Part shown: positions 42,203 through 52,692 of the stretch, piece after piece | How positions within the stretch are numbered: the first letter of the stretch is position 1 | Layout of the letters: the number at the start of each line of letters is the position of its first letter | Source of the DNA: Stenotrophomonas sp. 704A1 | GTDB taxonomy: Bacteria; Pseudomonadota; Gammaproteobacteria; Xanthomonadales; Xanthomonadaceae | Length of the DNA: 64,000 bases | Assembly: GCF_030549525.1 (NCBI RefSeq) | Contig: NZ_CP130831.1 | Coordinates: forward strand, 3,249,501 to 3,313,500 | Direction of reading: 5' to 3' | The notes under the pieces: model-generated | What the model saw: only the letters and a program-made list of their open reading frames with translations | What the model was told of the DNA's origin: nothing | Databases searched by the model: none | Made by a program: the position numbers and the translations under genes

Positions 42203-43489
42203 GTGAGTACCTTCCCCACCGTGGTCGCGCTGCAATCCCCGCTGCTGGTCGCCTACAGCGGCGGGCTGGATTCGAGTGTGCTGCTGCACTGGCTGCAGCG
42301 CTGCGCGCAGGTCGGCGGCACGCGGCTGCGCGCGGTGCACGTGCACCACGGCCTGCAGGCCAGCGCCGATGCCTGGGTACGGCACTGCCAGCAGCAATGC
42401 GATGCCATGGGCATCGAACTGGCCGTGCATCGCGTGCAGGTCGACACGGCGGCCGGCCTCGGCCTGGAAGCGGCGGCGCGTCAGGCGCGGCGCGCGGCGT
42501 TCGCTGCCGAACTGCGCGAAGGCGAAACACTCGCACTGGCCCAGCACCAGGACGACCAGGCCGAGACCTTCCTGCTGCGTGCCCTGCGCAGCTCCGGCGT
42601 CGATGGGCTGGCAGCGATGGCCGCCGACAGCACCCTGCACGGCCACCGCCTGTGGCGGCCGCTCCTGCTCACCCCCCGCGACGCGCTGCGCGACTACGCG
42701 CAGACCCATGCCCTGCGCTGGATAGAAGACCCCAGCAACCAAGGCGACGAAGCCGACCGCAACTTCCTGCGCCTGCACGTCATGCCGCTGCTGCGGCAGC
42801 GCTGGCCACATGCGGCCGCGGCGCTGGCCGGCAGCGCCGGGCATTGCGCGCGGACCCGCGCGCTGCTGGACGAGGAAGATGCAGAGCTGATCGCCCACCT
42901 GGAAGTGGCGCCCCGCGTGCTGTCGCTGGAACTGCTGCGCCAGGTCCCGCCCGCGCGCGCTGCGCGCGTGCTGCGCGCCTGGGTGCGCGCGCACGGTGCC
43001 GCACCGCTGCCGGCCACGGTGCTGCAGCAGTTGCAGCAGGAACTGCTGGACGCGCCCGGCGATCGCCAGGCGCAGGTGCGCTGGCAGGATCACGCCATTC
43101 AGCAGTGGCGCGGCCACGCCTACCTGCTGCCGGCGCTGCTGCCCGCGCTGCCGGCGGACTGGCAGGCGCCGTGGGATGGCCGCGCGCCGCTGCCGCTGCC
43201 CGATGGCGGGCAGCTGCGCCTGCTCGGCGGCGCGGCCTTCGACCGCCCGCTGCTCGTGCGCGCGCGGCAGGGCGGCGAGCGCATCCTGCTGCCGGGGCGC
43301 ACGCATTCACATGCACTCAAGGACTGCCTGCAGCGCGAGCACCTGGCGCCATGGCGGCGCGCACAGCTGCCGCTGCTGTTCGAGGGCGACCAGTTACTGG
43401 CGGCCGCCGATGTGGTCATCGCGGCCCCGCTCCAGGCCTGGCTGCAGGCACGCGGCGCGCAGCTGCAGTGGCGTCCGGGCGGCTGGTGA
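42203..43489 (+). CDS. tilS: tRNA(Ile)-lysidine synthase
   Basis: Modifies C34 of the CAU-anticodon tRNA-Ile to lysidine so that it reads AUA; essential in most bacteria. The 428-residue protein has the PP-loop SGGLDSS (about 19-25), the TilS motif HQDDQAETFLLRALRSSGVDG, and the C-terminal TilS domains with ERILLPGRTHSHALKDCLQ. The GTG start is the only start near the P-loop. The start lies right after the nested inverted repeat and a C-run. Confidence 0.95.
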   Translation: MSTFPTVVALQSPLLVAYSGGLDSSVLLHWLQRCAQVGGTRLRAVHVHHGLQASADAWVRHCQQQCDAMGIELAVHRVQVDTAAGLGLEAAARQARRAAFAAELREGETLALAQHQDDQAETFLLRALRSSGVDGLAAMAADSTLHGHRLWRPLLLTPRDALRDYAQTHALRWIEDPSNQGDEADRNFLRLHVMPLLRQRWPHAAAALAGSAGHCARTRALLDEEDAELIAHLEVAPRVLSLELLRQVPPARAARVLRAWVRAHGAAPLPATVLQQLQQELLDAPGDRQAQVRWQDHAIQQWRGHAYLLPALLPALPADWQAPWDGRAPLPLPDGGQLRLLGGAAFDRPLLVRARQGGERILLPGRTHSHALKDCLQREHLAPWRRAQLPLLFEGDQLLAAADVVIAAPLQAWLQARGAQLQWRPGGW

Positions 43490-43525
43490 ATTGACCCCCG
43501 CGCGCGCGCCGTCCACACTTGTCGC

Positions 43526-43786
43526 ATGGCCAAGAAGTCCCCCGAAAACGCCTCCCCGGTCGCCCAGTTCGAGCAGTCGCTCGAATCGCTGGAGCAGCTG
43601 GTGGAGCAGATGGAAACCGGCGAGCTGAGCCTGGAAGCCTCGCTCAGCGCCTACGAACGTGGTGTCGGTCTGTACCGGCAGTGCCAGCAGGCACTGGAGC
43701 AGGCCGAGCTGCGCGTGCGCCTGCTCAGCGATCCGGCCCAGCCGGAAACCGCCGAACCGTTCGATCCGCCCGGCCATGACGGCTGA
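43526..43786 (+). CDS. xseB: Exodeoxyribonuclease VII small subunit
   Basis: An 86-residue helical protein, the XseB length, with [20 protein letters not shown] and [20 protein letters not shown], the conserved two-helix core. The partner xseA is not in the window. The 3' end overlaps ispA by 11 bases, the usual bacterial xseB-ispA arrangement. Confidence 0.96.
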   Translation: MAKKSPENASPVAQFEQSLESLEQLVEQMETGELSLEASLSAYERGVGLYRQCQQALEQAELRVRLLSDPAQPETAEPFDPPGHDG

Positions 43787-44654
43787 GGCGGTGTTCGCGC
43801 GCTGGCGCGACCGCATCGAAAGCCAGCTCGACGCCGCCCTGCCCTCGCCGGCCGATGCACCGCAACGCCTGCACCAGGCCATGCGCTATTCGGTACTGGG
43901 CGGTGGCAAGCGCATGCGCCCGCTGCTGGTGTATGCCAGCGGCCAGCTGTTCGGTGCACCGCTGGATGCGCTCGATGCCGCTGCGATGGCGGTGGAACTG
44001 ATCCACGCCTATTCGCTGGTGCACGATGATCTGCCGGCAATGGACGATGACGCCCTGCGCCGTGGCAAGCCCACCACCCACATCGCGTTCGACGAAGCCA
44101 CCGCGATCCTGGCCGGCGATGCCCTGCAGACCCGCGCATTCGGCCTGCTGGCCGACGCGCCATTGCCGGCCGGCCTGCGCGTGGCCTGCCTGCAGACCCT
44201 GGCCCACGCGTCCGGTGCCGCCGGCATGTGCGGTGGCCAGGCGCTGGATATCGATGCCACCGGCCAGCAGCAGTCGCTGGACGGGCTGACCCGCATGCAC
44301 GGGCTGAAGACCGGCGCGCTGATCCGCGCCGCGGTGCGCATGGGCGCGCTGTGCGGTGAAGCGCAGGCACCGGCGCTGGCGCAGCTGGATACCTTTGCCG
44401 ATGCGCTCGGCCTAGCCTTCCAGGTGCGCGATGACATCCTTGATGTCGAAGCCAGTTCCGAACAGTTGGGCAAGACCGCGGGCAAGGACCAGGCGCAGGA
44501 AAAGAGCACCTTCCCCGCCCTGCTGGGCATGGACGGCGCGAAGGCGCAGCTGCGCGAACTTGCTGCACGCATGCAGGCTGCACTGGCCGGCTACGGCGAA
44601 GAAGCCGACGCGCTGCGCGCGCTGGCGACCCTGGCGGTGGAACGCGATCATTGA
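43776..44654 (+). CDS. ispA: Farnesyl diphosphate synthase (polyprenyl synthetase family)
   Basis: Condenses DMAPP and IPP to farnesyl diphosphate for quinones and undecaprenyl phosphate. The 292-residue protein has [12 protein letters not shown], the first Asp-rich motif DDLPAMDDD (84-92) and the second one [11 protein letters not shown]. The start overlaps the end of xseB. No dxs follows in the window; the next gene is on the opposite strand. Confidence 0.95.
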   Translation: MTAEAVFARWRDRIESQLDAALPSPADAPQRLHQAMRYSVLGGGKRMRPLLVYASGQLFGAPLDALDAAAMAVELIHAYSLVHDDLPAMDDDALRRGKPTTHIAFDEATAILAGDALQTRAFGLLADAPLPAGLRVACLQTLAHASGAAGMCGGQALDIDATGQQQSLDGLTRMHGLKTGALIRAAVRMGALCGEAQAPALAQLDTFADALGLAFQVRDDILDVEASSEQLGKTAGKDQAQEKSTFPALLGMDGAKAQLRELAARMQAALAGYGEEADALRALATLAVERDH

Positions 44655-44718
44655 TCGTGGCGCTGGTGCTGCCGCACTGCGCGCTCACCGGTCATGGCCC
44701 GGCGCTACCGCCAGGCAA

Positions 44719-44750
44719 GAAAAACGCCCGGCAATGCCGGGCGTTTTCGT
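44719..44750. terminator. Bidirectional terminator between ispA and the DUF4870 gene
   Basis: AAAACGCCCGGC, AAT, GCCGGGCGTTTT. A perfect twelve-base stem with A-run on one side and T-run on the other, so it can end both convergent transcripts. Confidence 0.92.
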
Positions 44751-44768
44751 TCCAGCGTGCAGCCGGTC

Positions 44769-45137
44769 TTACTTGATCAGGCGCAGCGCGAACGGGTAGC
44801 GGTACGCTTCACCGTTGTTGGCCTTGACCGCTGCGATGATGCAGAACACCAGGTTGATGATGCCGACGATCGGGGCCAGGATGCCGCCGATGATCACGAT
44901 CATCAGGAGGATGCTGATGACCATGGCGATGGTCACGGTGATCTGGAAGTTCAGGGCTTCCTTGGCCTGGTCGGTGACGAACGACTTGGCAGCATCATCC
45001 TTGTTGATCAGCCAGATGATCAGCGCGCCGATGAAGCCGGTGAAGATGCCCAGCAGATGCGCTGCCAGGGCCATGGTGCGCTGGTCGGCCGGCACATCGG
45101 TGGTCACCGGCGGCGGGACGTTATCGAATTCGCTCAC
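44769..45137 (-). CDS. DUF4870 membrane protein
   Basis: A 122-residue membrane protein with three hydrophobic helices: LAAHLLGIFTGFIGALIIWL, the segment after NKDDAAKSFVTDQAKEALNF, and GGILAPIVGIINLVFCIIAA. This matches the DUF4870 (Tic20-like) family of unknown function. The GTG start is preferred: AAGGAG ends seven bases before it, and an in-frame ATG further upstream overlaps that ribosome-binding site. Confidence 0.88.
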   Translation of the reverse strand: MSEFDNVPPPVTTDVPADQRTMALAAHLLGIFTGFIGALIIWLINKDDAAKSFVTDQAKEALNFQITVTIAMVISILLMIVIIGGILAPIVGIINLVFCIIAAVKANNGEAYRYPFALRLIK

Positions 45138-45224
45138 GACAAAACTCCTTTTCATTGGGTGGTCTTGACCCACCAGCACCAAGCTGGCTGCGTCAGGCGC
45201 GCATAGCTTACGCCATCAATGGCA

Positions 45225-46592
45225 TCAATCATTACCGGCGATGGTCATCCGCCCGACCAGGATCGAGCCGGTGCGGATGTGCGAGCGCGGGTCGACGTCG
45301 CTGCCCACCGCCTCGATCCGGGCGAACATCTCGCGCAGGTTGCCGGCGATGGTGATGCCATCGACCGGATACTGGATCTGGCCGTTCTCGATGCGGAAAC
45401 CGCCGGCGCCGCGCGAGTAGTCGCCGGTCACCCCGTTCACGCCCTGCCCCATCAGTTCGGTCACCAGCAGGCCGTCGCCCATCTGCGCGGCGATGTCCTG
45501 CAGCGTACCGGCGTTGGCGGCCAGCTGCAGGTTGTGCACGCCGCCGGCGTTGGCGGTGGTCTGCAGGCCCAGCTTGCGCGCCGAGTAGCAGCCCAGCACA
45601 TAGCGCTGCAGCACCCCGTCGCTGACCAGGGCCGAGGCCCGGGTCGCCACGCCATCGCCATCGAATGCCGCCGAGCGCAGGCCACGGCGCAGGTGTGGCA
45701 GCTCTTCGATCTGCATCCAGTCCGGGAACAGCTGCTGGCCCACGCTGTCCAGCAGGAAGCTGGCCTGGCGGTACAGCGCACCGCCGGACACCGCCGACAG
45801 CAGGTGGCCGACCAGGCTGCGCGCCACTTCCGGGGCGAACAGGACCGGCATGCTGCCGGTCGACAGCGAGCGCGGCTGCAGGCGGGCGACCGTACGCTCG
45901 GCGGCGCGGCGGCCGACGCTGGCCGGGTCCTCCAGGTCTTCACGGGCAAGTGCGCCGGTGTACCAGCCGTCGCGCTGCATGCCATCGCCGGTCCCGGCGA
46001 TCAGCGCACAGCCGATCGAATGGTGGGTGCCGCGCTCGCGGCCGATGAAGCCATGCGAATTGGCGTAGACCGACACGCTCTGCATGCTCGATACCGAGGC
46101 GCCATCGGAATTGCGGATCTGCGCATCGGCCTCGCGGCCGGCAGACTCGCAGGCCAGCGCCAGGTCCACCGCCTCATCGGCCTGCAGCGCCCACGGGTGC
46201 CAGCCGTCCAGCTCGGGAAAGTCCCGGGCCATCAGCGCGGCGTCGGCCAGGCCGGCGGCCGGATCGTCCTCGGTGTGGCGGGCGATCGCGCAGGCCTGCT
46301 CGACCGTGGCCGCCAGGCTGGCCGGGTTCAGATCGGCGGTGCTGGCACTGCCCTTGCGCTGCCCGAAGTAGACCGTCACGGCGATGCCGCGGTCGCGGGT
46401 GGATTGCACGGTCTCGACCTCGCCCAGGCGAACGTTGACCTCCAGCCCACGGTCTTCGCTGCAGCTCACTTCGGCCTGGCTGGCGCCCAGCGCGCGGGCC
46501 TGCTCCAGCAGCTGCTGGGAGATGTCGGCCAGCCGTTCCAGCCGGGCCGGGCTGTCGTCGCCGACGGCGACTTCAGGGGCGATCACGTTCAA
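45225..46592 (-). CDS. pmbA: Metalloprotease PmbA/TldE
   Basis: A 455-residue partner of TldD; the TldD/TldE heterodimer degrades unfolded or modified peptides and matures some ribosomally made peptides. It carries the family features [37 protein letters not shown] and [20 protein letters not shown]. PmbA lacks the HExxxH zinc motif, as expected. Its partner tldD is nearby on the same strand, separated by the oppositely oriented darP. Confidence 0.95.
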   Translation of the reverse strand: MNVIAPEVAVGDDSPARLERLADISQQLLEQARALGASQAEVSCSEDRGLEVNVRLGEVETVQSTRDRGIAVTVYFGQRKGSASTADLNPASLAATVEQACAIARHTEDDPAAGLADAALMARDFPELDGWHPWALQADEAVDLALACESAGREADAQIRNSDGASVSSMQSVSVYANSHGFIGRERGTHHSIGCALIAGTGDGMQRDGWYTGALAREDLEDPASVGRRAAERTVARLQPRSLSTGSMPVLFAPEVARSLVGHLLSAVSGGALYRQASFLLDSVGQQLFPDWMQIEELPHLRRGLRSAAFDGDGVATRASALVSDGVLQRYVLGCYSARKLGLQTTANAGGVHNLQLAANAGTLQDIAAQMGDGLLVTELMGQGVNGVTGDYSRGAGGFRIENGQIQYPVDGITIAGNLREMFARIEAVGSDVDPRSHIRTGSILVGRMTIAGND

Positions 46593-46660
46593 TGCTTTAT
46601 CCTGTACAGGTTGGGCCCGGCATCACGCCGGGCGACTTTTTTAGAAATCAGGTAGGGACG

Positions 46661-47251
46661 ATGCGCGGACGCGACGAAGAAACCGGTGAATTCCACGACA
46701 AGAGCCGCAGCCAGAACCGGCGCGACGCGCTCGACGTCCTGGCCCTGGGCGAAAAGCTGGTGTCGCTCACTCCGGCCCAGCTGGCGCGCCTGCCGATCCC
46801 CGAGGACCTGCTGCCGCACATCGCCGAGTGCAAGCGGATCACGGCCCATATCGCCCACAAGCGGCAGCTGGCGTTCCTGGCCAAGCACATGCGCCGCGAA
46901 GAGGACGCCACGCTGGACGCCATCCGCGATGCGCTGGATGCCAACAGTGAAACCGGTCGCCGCGAAGTGGCGATGATGCACCGCGTCGAAGACTGGCGTG
47001 AGCGCCTGCTTGCCGAGGGCGACAAGGCGCTGGCCGCATTGCTCGACGACTACCCGCAGGCCGACCGCCAGCAGCTGCGCACGCTGGTCCGCAATGCCCA
47101 GGCCGAAAAGGCCAGGAACAAGCCGCCGCGGGCCTACCGCGAGATCTTCCAGGTGCTGCGTGCGCTGATGCTGCCGGCGGCGCTGGGCCTGAAGGCCGGC
47201 GCTGACGACGTCGAGGCCGACGACGCGGCCGACGCCAGCGACGAGGACTGA
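46661..47251 (+). CDS. darP: Ribosome biogenesis factor DarP (YjgA, DUF615)
   Basis: A 196-residue protein acting late in 50S subunit assembly. DUF615 signatures include [44 protein letters not shown] and the C-terminal [16 protein letters not shown]. It ends in an acidic tail ([15 protein letters not shown]). The ATG follows AGGTAGGGAC. It is divergent from pmbA, with 68 bases between the starts. Confidence 0.94.
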   Translation: MRGRDEETGEFHDKSRSQNRRDALDVLALGEKLVSLTPAQLARLPIPEDLLPHIAECKRITAHIAHKRQLAFLAKHMRREEDATLDAIRDALDANSETGRREVAMMHRVEDWRERLLAEGDKALAALLDDYPQADRQQLRTLVRNAQAEKARNKPPRAYREIFQVLRALMLPAALGLKAGADDVEADDAADASDED

Positions 47252-47292
47252 GTCCCCGCCGGGCGTGGCGGTGGCGGCGGCCATCGCCGTGC

Positions 47293-48738
47293 TCAGGCCT
47301 GGGTACCGCCGACGGTGATGCCCTCGATCAGCAGCGAGGGCTGGCCGACACCGACCGGCACGCTCTGCCCGTCCTTGCCGCAGATGCCAACGCCTTCGTC
47401 CAGGGCCAGGTCGTTGCCGACCATGCGCACCTTCTGCATGGTTTCCGGGCCGTTGCCGATCAGGGTGGCGCCCTTCACCGGTGCGGTGATCCGGCCATCT
47501 TCGATCAGGTAGGCCTCGGTGGCCGAGAACACGTACTTGCCGCTGGTGATGTCGACCTGGCCGCCACCGAAGTTGACGGCGTACAGGCCCTTCTTCACCG
47601 AACGGATCATTTCCTGCGGGTCGTGCTGGCCGGCGCGCATGTAGGTGTTGGTCATGCGCGGCATGGTCATGTGCGCGAACGATTCGCGACGGCCGTTGCC
47701 GGTCGGCGCCACGCCCATCAGGCGGGCGTTGAGGCTGTCCTGCATGTAACCGACCAGGATGCCGTCCTCGATCAGCGTGGTGCACTGGCTCGGGTGGCCT
47801 TCGTCATCGATGTTGAGCGAACCGCGGCGCCCGTCCAGCGTACCGTCGTCGACGATGGTCACGCCCGGCGCCGCCACGCGTTCACCGATGCGGCCGGCAT
47901 AGACGCTGGTGCCCTTGCGGTTGAAGTCGCCTTCCAGGCCATGGCCGACCGCTTCGTGCAGCAGTACGCCCGGCCAGCCCGGGCCCAGCACCACCGGCAT
48001 CACCCCGGCCGGCGCCGGCACCGCGTCCAGGTTCACCAGGGCCTGCCGCAGCGCTTCGCGGGCGAACGCTTCGGGGCGGCCGTCGGCGAACAGCTGGTCG
48101 TAGCCATAGCGGCCACCGCCACCGGCGTAACCGGATTCGCGGCGCCCGTTCTGCTCGACGATCACCTGCACGTTCAGCCGCACCAGCGGGCGCACGTCGG
48201 CACCCAGCACGCCGTCGGTGCGCGCCACCAGCACGGTGTCCACGCCACCGGACAGGCTGACCATCACCTGCTTCACGCGCGGGTCGGCCGCGCGCAGATA
48301 CCCGTCCAGGCGCTTGAGCACTTCGACCTTGGCCTCGTTGCCGATGCCGTCGATCGGATCCAGCGCCGGGTACAGCACCCGCGCATCGCCACGCAGCAGC
48401 GAGCGCCCGGACTGGGCCCCGCCTTCGCGCGAGATCGCCCGTGCCGACTGCGCGGCGGTCAGCAGCGCGTCGGCGTGGATGTCATCGGAGTAGGCGAAGC
48501 CGGTCTTCTCGCCGGCGATCGCACGCACGCCCACGCCCTGTTCGATGGAATGGGCGCCGTCCTTGACGATGCCGTCCTCCACGCTCCAGCTCTCGCGCCG
48601 GGCGTGCTGGAAGTACAGATCGCCGAAGTCCACGCCAGGGCCCAACAGCTGCCCGAAGGTGCGCTCCAGGCCAGCGGTATCGAGGCCACCAGGGCGCAAC
48701 AGGCGGTCTTGGGCAAGCGTCAGGGCGGTATCAGTCAT
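47293..48738 (-). CDS. tldD: Metalloprotease TldD
   Basis: A 481-residue catalytic partner of PmbA. The zinc motif is HEAVGHGLE (HExxxH), in [39 protein letters not shown] and [20 protein letters not shown] are further family segments. It follows yhdP by 63 bases on the same strand and ends the maf-rng-yhdP-tldD series. Confidence 0.96.
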   Translation of the reverse strand: MTDTALTLAQDRLLRPGGLDTAGLERTFGQLLGPGVDFGDLYFQHARRESWSVEDGIVKDGAHSIEQGVGVRAIAGEKTGFAYSDDIHADALLTAAQSARAISREGGAQSGRSLLRGDARVLYPALDPIDGIGNEAKVEVLKRLDGYLRAADPRVKQVMVSLSGGVDTVLVARTDGVLGADVRPLVRLNVQVIVEQNGRRESGYAGGGGRYGYDQLFADGRPEAFAREALRQALVNLDAVPAPAGVMPVVLGPGWPGVLLHEAVGHGLEGDFNRKGTSVYAGRIGERVAAPGVTIVDDGTLDGRRGSLNIDDEGHPSQCTTLIEDGILVGYMQDSLNARLMGVAPTGNGRRESFAHMTMPRMTNTYMRAGQHDPQEMIRSVKKGLYAVNFGGGQVDITSGKYVFSATEAYLIEDGRITAPVKGATLIGNGPETMQKVRMVGNDLALDEGVGICGKDGQSVPVGVGQPSLLIEGITVGGTQA

Positions 48739-48801
48739 GGTCTCGATCTGGGGGTGTGAAGGCGGCCAGGCAAGGCCGCCGGGAAAACCGCGGGACCACG
48801 C

Positions 48802-51800
48802 TCAGCGCGTGCGCGGCAGGTCGGTGACGGTCGGCGGCACCACCGGCGCCGGGCCGCGTGGCGCAGGGGGTGGCGCGCGCTCGCGGCTGCGTTCGATCAC
48901 TTCCACCTTGGGCTCCTTCCACGGGCCGGTCACCTTGTAGGTCCGGGCACCGATCTCGCCCAGCGGCTTGGACAATACCGCATTGGTAGCCGCCCCCAGC
49001 GCTGCGCCCACCGGACCACCGGCCACCGCGCCGACCACGGTCAGCAGGTTGCCCGCGCGCGGGTTGACGTCGATGGTCTGGTCGAACTGCTGGCGGCGCA
49101 GGTCGGCCTGGCCACGGATGGTGATGTTGGCCGCCGGGCCTTCGATAAGGACCCTGTCGGTGCGGGCCATGCCATCGCCGAACTGCACCCCGCCCTGCAC
49201 CTGGTTGAAGGCGAAGCCCTTGGAGAAGAAGTCGCGGAAGTCGAACATCAGGCGCCGCGGCAGCTGGGCCACGCTGAGCAGGCCCAGTACCCGTCCAGCG
49301 CCGGGCTCCAGTTCCAGCAGCTGGCCGTTGCGCGCGTCGACGTCCAGGTGACCCTGCAGGTTGCCCAGCTGGAAATCCGACGGGCCGCCCGGCCACGCCG
49401 CCTGCAGCTGGGCATGACCGGAACCGCCGCGCAGCTGGCCGCCGTAATCGAGGTTCTGCAGCAGCCCGCCCAGGTCCTCACTGCGGATCTGCGCGTTCAG
49501 TTCGGTGCGTGAACCCGCGCCCTTGCCCAGCCAGCGACCGCGGATGTCGATCTCCTGGTCGGGCGCGCGGAAGCGCAGTTCCTCCACGCTCAGGCCGCCC
49601 GACAGCGGGCGCGTGCGCAGCACGGCCTGGCCCAGCACGACCTTGCCGAAGGTGAGATCGGCGATGTCCAGCGCGAACGCGGGCAGCGTGGCCGGGTTCA
49701 TGTCATCGGCACCGGCCTGCACCCGTGCCGGTGCCGCGGCCGCGCCGGGAACGGTTGGCAGCGACTGCCAGTGCACCCGGTCCAGCTGGCCGCTGATGGT
49801 GCCGCCCTCGGCATTGGGCACGCTCAGGCGGCCGGCCAGCGAGGGCCCCTCCAGGCGCACGTCCAGCGCCTGCGGTCCCGGGCGCAGCTGCAGCCGGGTC
49901 TGTTCGAACACGCCGCCGATCAGCATCAGCTGCGCCACCTGCACGTCCACCGCGCGCAACGGCATCGGATCGCCATCGCCGCCGGCGCCACGGGCCAGGC
50001 CGATCCATTCCAGCGCATCCAGGGTCGGGCTGCGGCCGTTGATGGTCAGCCCGCTGGGCGGCGGATCGCGGTCGACCTGGCCGCTGCCCAGGGTCACCTG
50101 CACACCGGTCTGGTTGTTGTGGCTGCGTGCGGCCAGCGCCAGGCGCTGGCCGAAGGCCACGTCGATGCGCCCGGCGCCCATCGGCAGCTGCGCGGCCACC
50201 GTGGTCGGCAACGGTTCGGCGGCCGGCTTCCGCAGTGGTGCCGGCAGATCCAGGCGGGTCCCGACCAGATCCGAGTGCAGGCGCAGCTCGCTGGGCGGTG
50301 CCGGCGCACCCGGCGCGACCTTGGGCAGGTTGACCGCGATCGTCCACGGCGAGGTGCCGTTGATGTACGGCTTGAGCCAGGCCATTTCCGGAGCGCGGTC
50401 GATCAGCACCCCGGCGTCCAGGGTGGCCGCCAGCGTCGATTCGAAGGCCAGCTTCGGGTCGCGCACGAAGCCGCCGGCGCGCAGGCTCAGCCGGCCGTCC
50501 TGACCGAGGTGGCGTACGGCCAGGTCCTCGGCCGCGAAGCCGCCGTTGCTGTAGCGCGCCTGCCCGCGCATGCCGTCGAACTCCAGCTGGAAGCGCTTGT
50601 CGACCAGCTTCAGGCCGCCCAGGTCCACCGTGCCCTGCAGGTGCCCGCCGCCCTGGCCGTGGCGCAGCGGCTGCAGCAGGTCGAAATGCACGTTCGCCGG
50701 GCCGCTGGCAGCCAGGTTGTCCAGCGTATCGCCGTACTCCCGGTGCAGTGGGCTCTGCCGCAGCATCGCCAGCAGCTTGCCGGCATCGCCCTGGCTGTCG
50801 GCGCGCACGTACAACGGCTGCTGGCCGAAATCCTGGATGCCGGCGTCGAACCGCTGCACCGCCACCCCGGCCAGGTCGCCCCGGCCCTGCATGTGGAAGC
50901 CGGGCCCGATGAAGGCGACATCGGCGTCGACCTGTCGCATCAGCGGCCAATCGTGCTGGAACCGGATATCGCCCTGGGTGATGTGACCGGTGGCCTCGAA
51001 GCGGCCATCGTTGTCGTCGAACGGCCAGTTGTCGAGGTCGCCACTGACCAGGCCGATGCCATTGCGCACCTGGCCGCCGGCCAGCGCCATGTCCAGCCAG
51101 TCGGTGGCGCCCTTGCTCATCTTGGAATGGATCCAGAAACGCTTGGCCGCCGTCATCGGCACATCGTCCAGCTTCGCCGCCAGCTGCATCCACGGCCGCG
51201 TGCCATCGCCCTGGAACCAGAGGCCGCCGCGTACGTCGGCGGCGTAGTCGGTGCCTTCCACGCGCATCGCCGGGGTGCCGATGCGCCAGCCACCGGCTTC
51301 GTCCTTCCAGCCTACGATCTGCCCGGCCAGGTGCAGGTCGTGGCGCACGCCGAACCCGGTCGGCCAGTCGAACTGCAACTGGCGCTGCGGCTGCAGCTGC
51401 AGGCTGAACCCTTCGGCATCGCCCTCGAATCGGCCGGCCAGGCCGCGCAGGCCCGGCGCGTTGCCGACGCTGGCAAAGCCCAGCGCCTGCAGTTCGCCCT
51501 GCGCCCACAGCGGCCCGTCACGCTGGCCGCGCAGCTGCAGGCCGCCCACGTCCAGCTGTGGCCTGGCCAGGTACAGCCAGCGACGCAGGCCCGGCGCCAG
51601 GCGGTCACTCAGCGACAGCGCGCGCAGTGCGGTACCCGCCTGTGCCGCAGCGGCCTGTACCTGCAGCTGCCTGCCCAGCTGCAGGTGCAGGCCGTCCAGC
51701 TGCTGCTGGCGGCCATCGGCCTGCAGGCGCAGGCGCGGCACCTGCAGCGTCCAGCCGTCGGCCACACGCTGCCAGCGCAGGCGCGCCTGCACGCGCTGCA

Positions 51801-52662
51801 GGGTCAGGTCCGGGCGGGCAATGCCCGGCATCGGTGCGCCCTCGATGCGCAGATCGCGCAGGTCCGAATCGGTGGTCAGGGCGATCGGCGCGAAATCACG
51901 CAGCGTCAGCCACAGGTTCAGTTCACCCTTGCCCTCGCGCAGGCGTATGCCGCCGGCGGCCAGCAACGGCGCCCAGGCGTGGAAATCGATCGGATCGGCC
52001 CCCAGCCAGGCCTGGCCGTTGCCGCGCTTGCGGTCCAGGTCCAGCACGGCGGTCAGCGGCAGCGCCTGGGCCTGGGCCCAGGCGCGCACGCCCACCCGCA
52101 GGCGCTCGCCGTCCACGCGCAGGCGCAGATCGATGCGCGGCAGCGTGGCATCGATGCCCAGCTGCGGCGCGTGCACGCCCAGCCGGCCGCCGATCACCTG
52201 CAGTTCGCCCAGCCGGCGCAGCGCGTCCAGCGGATCGCCGCCGGTGCTGGAACGCGGCAGGCCACGCACCGTCCAGCGGCCATCGGCGGCCTGCTGCAGG
52301 TCCAGCGCCAGCCCGCGCAGGCGCAGCTCGGTCAGCGACCGGCCCGGCAGCAGGCCGCTGTACATCGAGACCAGCACCTCGGCATCGCCGATCGCCAGTC
52401 CCGGGCCGGCGCCGATGCGCAGCCCGGTCAACTGCAGCAGCGGGCCGCGCCGGGTCCAGGCGGTGTCCAGACGTTCAAAGCGCACCGGCTGGCCGGCGCG
52501 TTCGCTCAGCCACGCGGCGATCCGCTCCGGATGCCGCTCAGCCAGCGGCAGCAGCTGGCTGAGGGTGCCCACCAGCAGCGCCAGCCCGACCAGGCCAACC
52601 GCGCATGCGGCGATGAGATGACGGCGGATCCTTCGCAGTCGCAGGCGCGGCGGCGCGCTCAT
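48802..52662 (-). CDS. yhdP: YhdP-family AsmA-like protein
   Basis: A 1286-residue envelope protein with one N-terminal transmembrane helix (about 13-35, HLIAACAVGLVGLALLVGTL) followed by a very long beta-rich periplasmic region and a C-terminal AsmA-like part (RVLGLLSVAQLPRRLMFDFR, FSKGFAFNQVQGGVQF). In E. coli, YhdP is one of the AsmA-like proteins that carry phospholipid to the outer membrane across a hydrophobic groove. Length matches the family (about 1270). Located between rng and tldD as in many gammaproteobacteria. Confidence 0.93.
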   Translation of the reverse strand: MSAPPRLRLRRIRRHLIAACAVGLVGLALLVGTLSQLLPLAERHPERIAAWLSERAGQPVRFERLDTAWTRRGPLLQLTGLRIGAGPGLAIGDAEVLVSMYSGLLPGRSLTELRLRGLALDLQQAADGRWTVRGLPRSSTGGDPLDALRRLGELQVIGGRLGVHAPQLGIDATLPRIDLRLRVDGERLRVGVRAWAQAQALPLTAVLDLDRKRGNGQAWLGADPIDFHAWAPLLAAGGIRLREGKGELNLWLTLRDFAPIALTTDSDLRDLRIEGAPMPGIARPDLTLQRVQARLRWQRVADGWTLQVPRLRLQADGRQQQLDGLHLQLGRQLQVQAAAAQAGTALRALSLSDRLAPGLRRWLYLARPQLDVGGLQLRGQRDGPLWAQGELQALGFASVGNAPGLRGLAGRFEGDAEGFSLQLQPQRQLQFDWPTGFGVRHDLHLAGQIVGWKDEAGGWRIGTPAMRVEGTDYAADVRGGLWFQGDGTRPWMQLAAKLDDVPMTAAKRFWIHSKMSKGATDWLDMALAGGQVRNGIGLVSGDLDNWPFDDNDGRFEATGHITQGDIRFQHDWPLMRQVDADVAFIGPGFHMQGRGDLAGVAVQRFDAGIQDFGQQPLYVRADSQGDAGKLLAMLRQSPLHREYGDTLDNLAASGPANVHFDLLQPLRHGQGGGHLQGTVDLGGLKLVDKRFQLEFDGMRGQARYSNGGFAAEDLAVRHLGQDGRLSLRAGGFVRDPKLAFESTLAATLDAGVLIDRAPEMAWLKPYINGTSPWTIAVNLPKVAPGAPAPPSELRLHSDLVGTRLDLPAPLRKPAAEPLPTTVAAQLPMGAGRIDVAFGQRLALAARSHNNQTGVQVTLGSGQVDRDPPPSGLTINGRSPTLDALEWIGLARGAGGDGDPMPLRAVDVQVAQLMLIGGVFEQTRLQLRPGPQALDVRLEGPSLAGRLSVPNAEGGTISGQLDRVHWQSLPTVPGAAAAPARVQAGADDMNPATLPAFALDIADLTFGKVVLGQAVLRTRPLSGGLSVEELRFRAPDQEIDIRGRWLGKGAGSRTELNAQIRSEDLGGLLQNLDYGGQLRGGSGHAQLQAAWPGGPSDFQLGNLQGHLDVDARNGQLLELEPGAGRVLGLLSVAQLPRRLMFDFRDFFSKGFAFNQVQGGVQFGDGMARTDRVLIEGPAANITIRGQADLRRQQFDQTIDVNPRAGNLLTVVGAVAGGPVGAALGAATNAVLSKPLGEIGARTYKVTGPWKEPKVEVIERSRERAPPPAPRGPAPVVPPTVTDLPRTR

Positions 52663-52692
52663 CGCCCACCGTGCAAAGACGCCCGGCCCGGC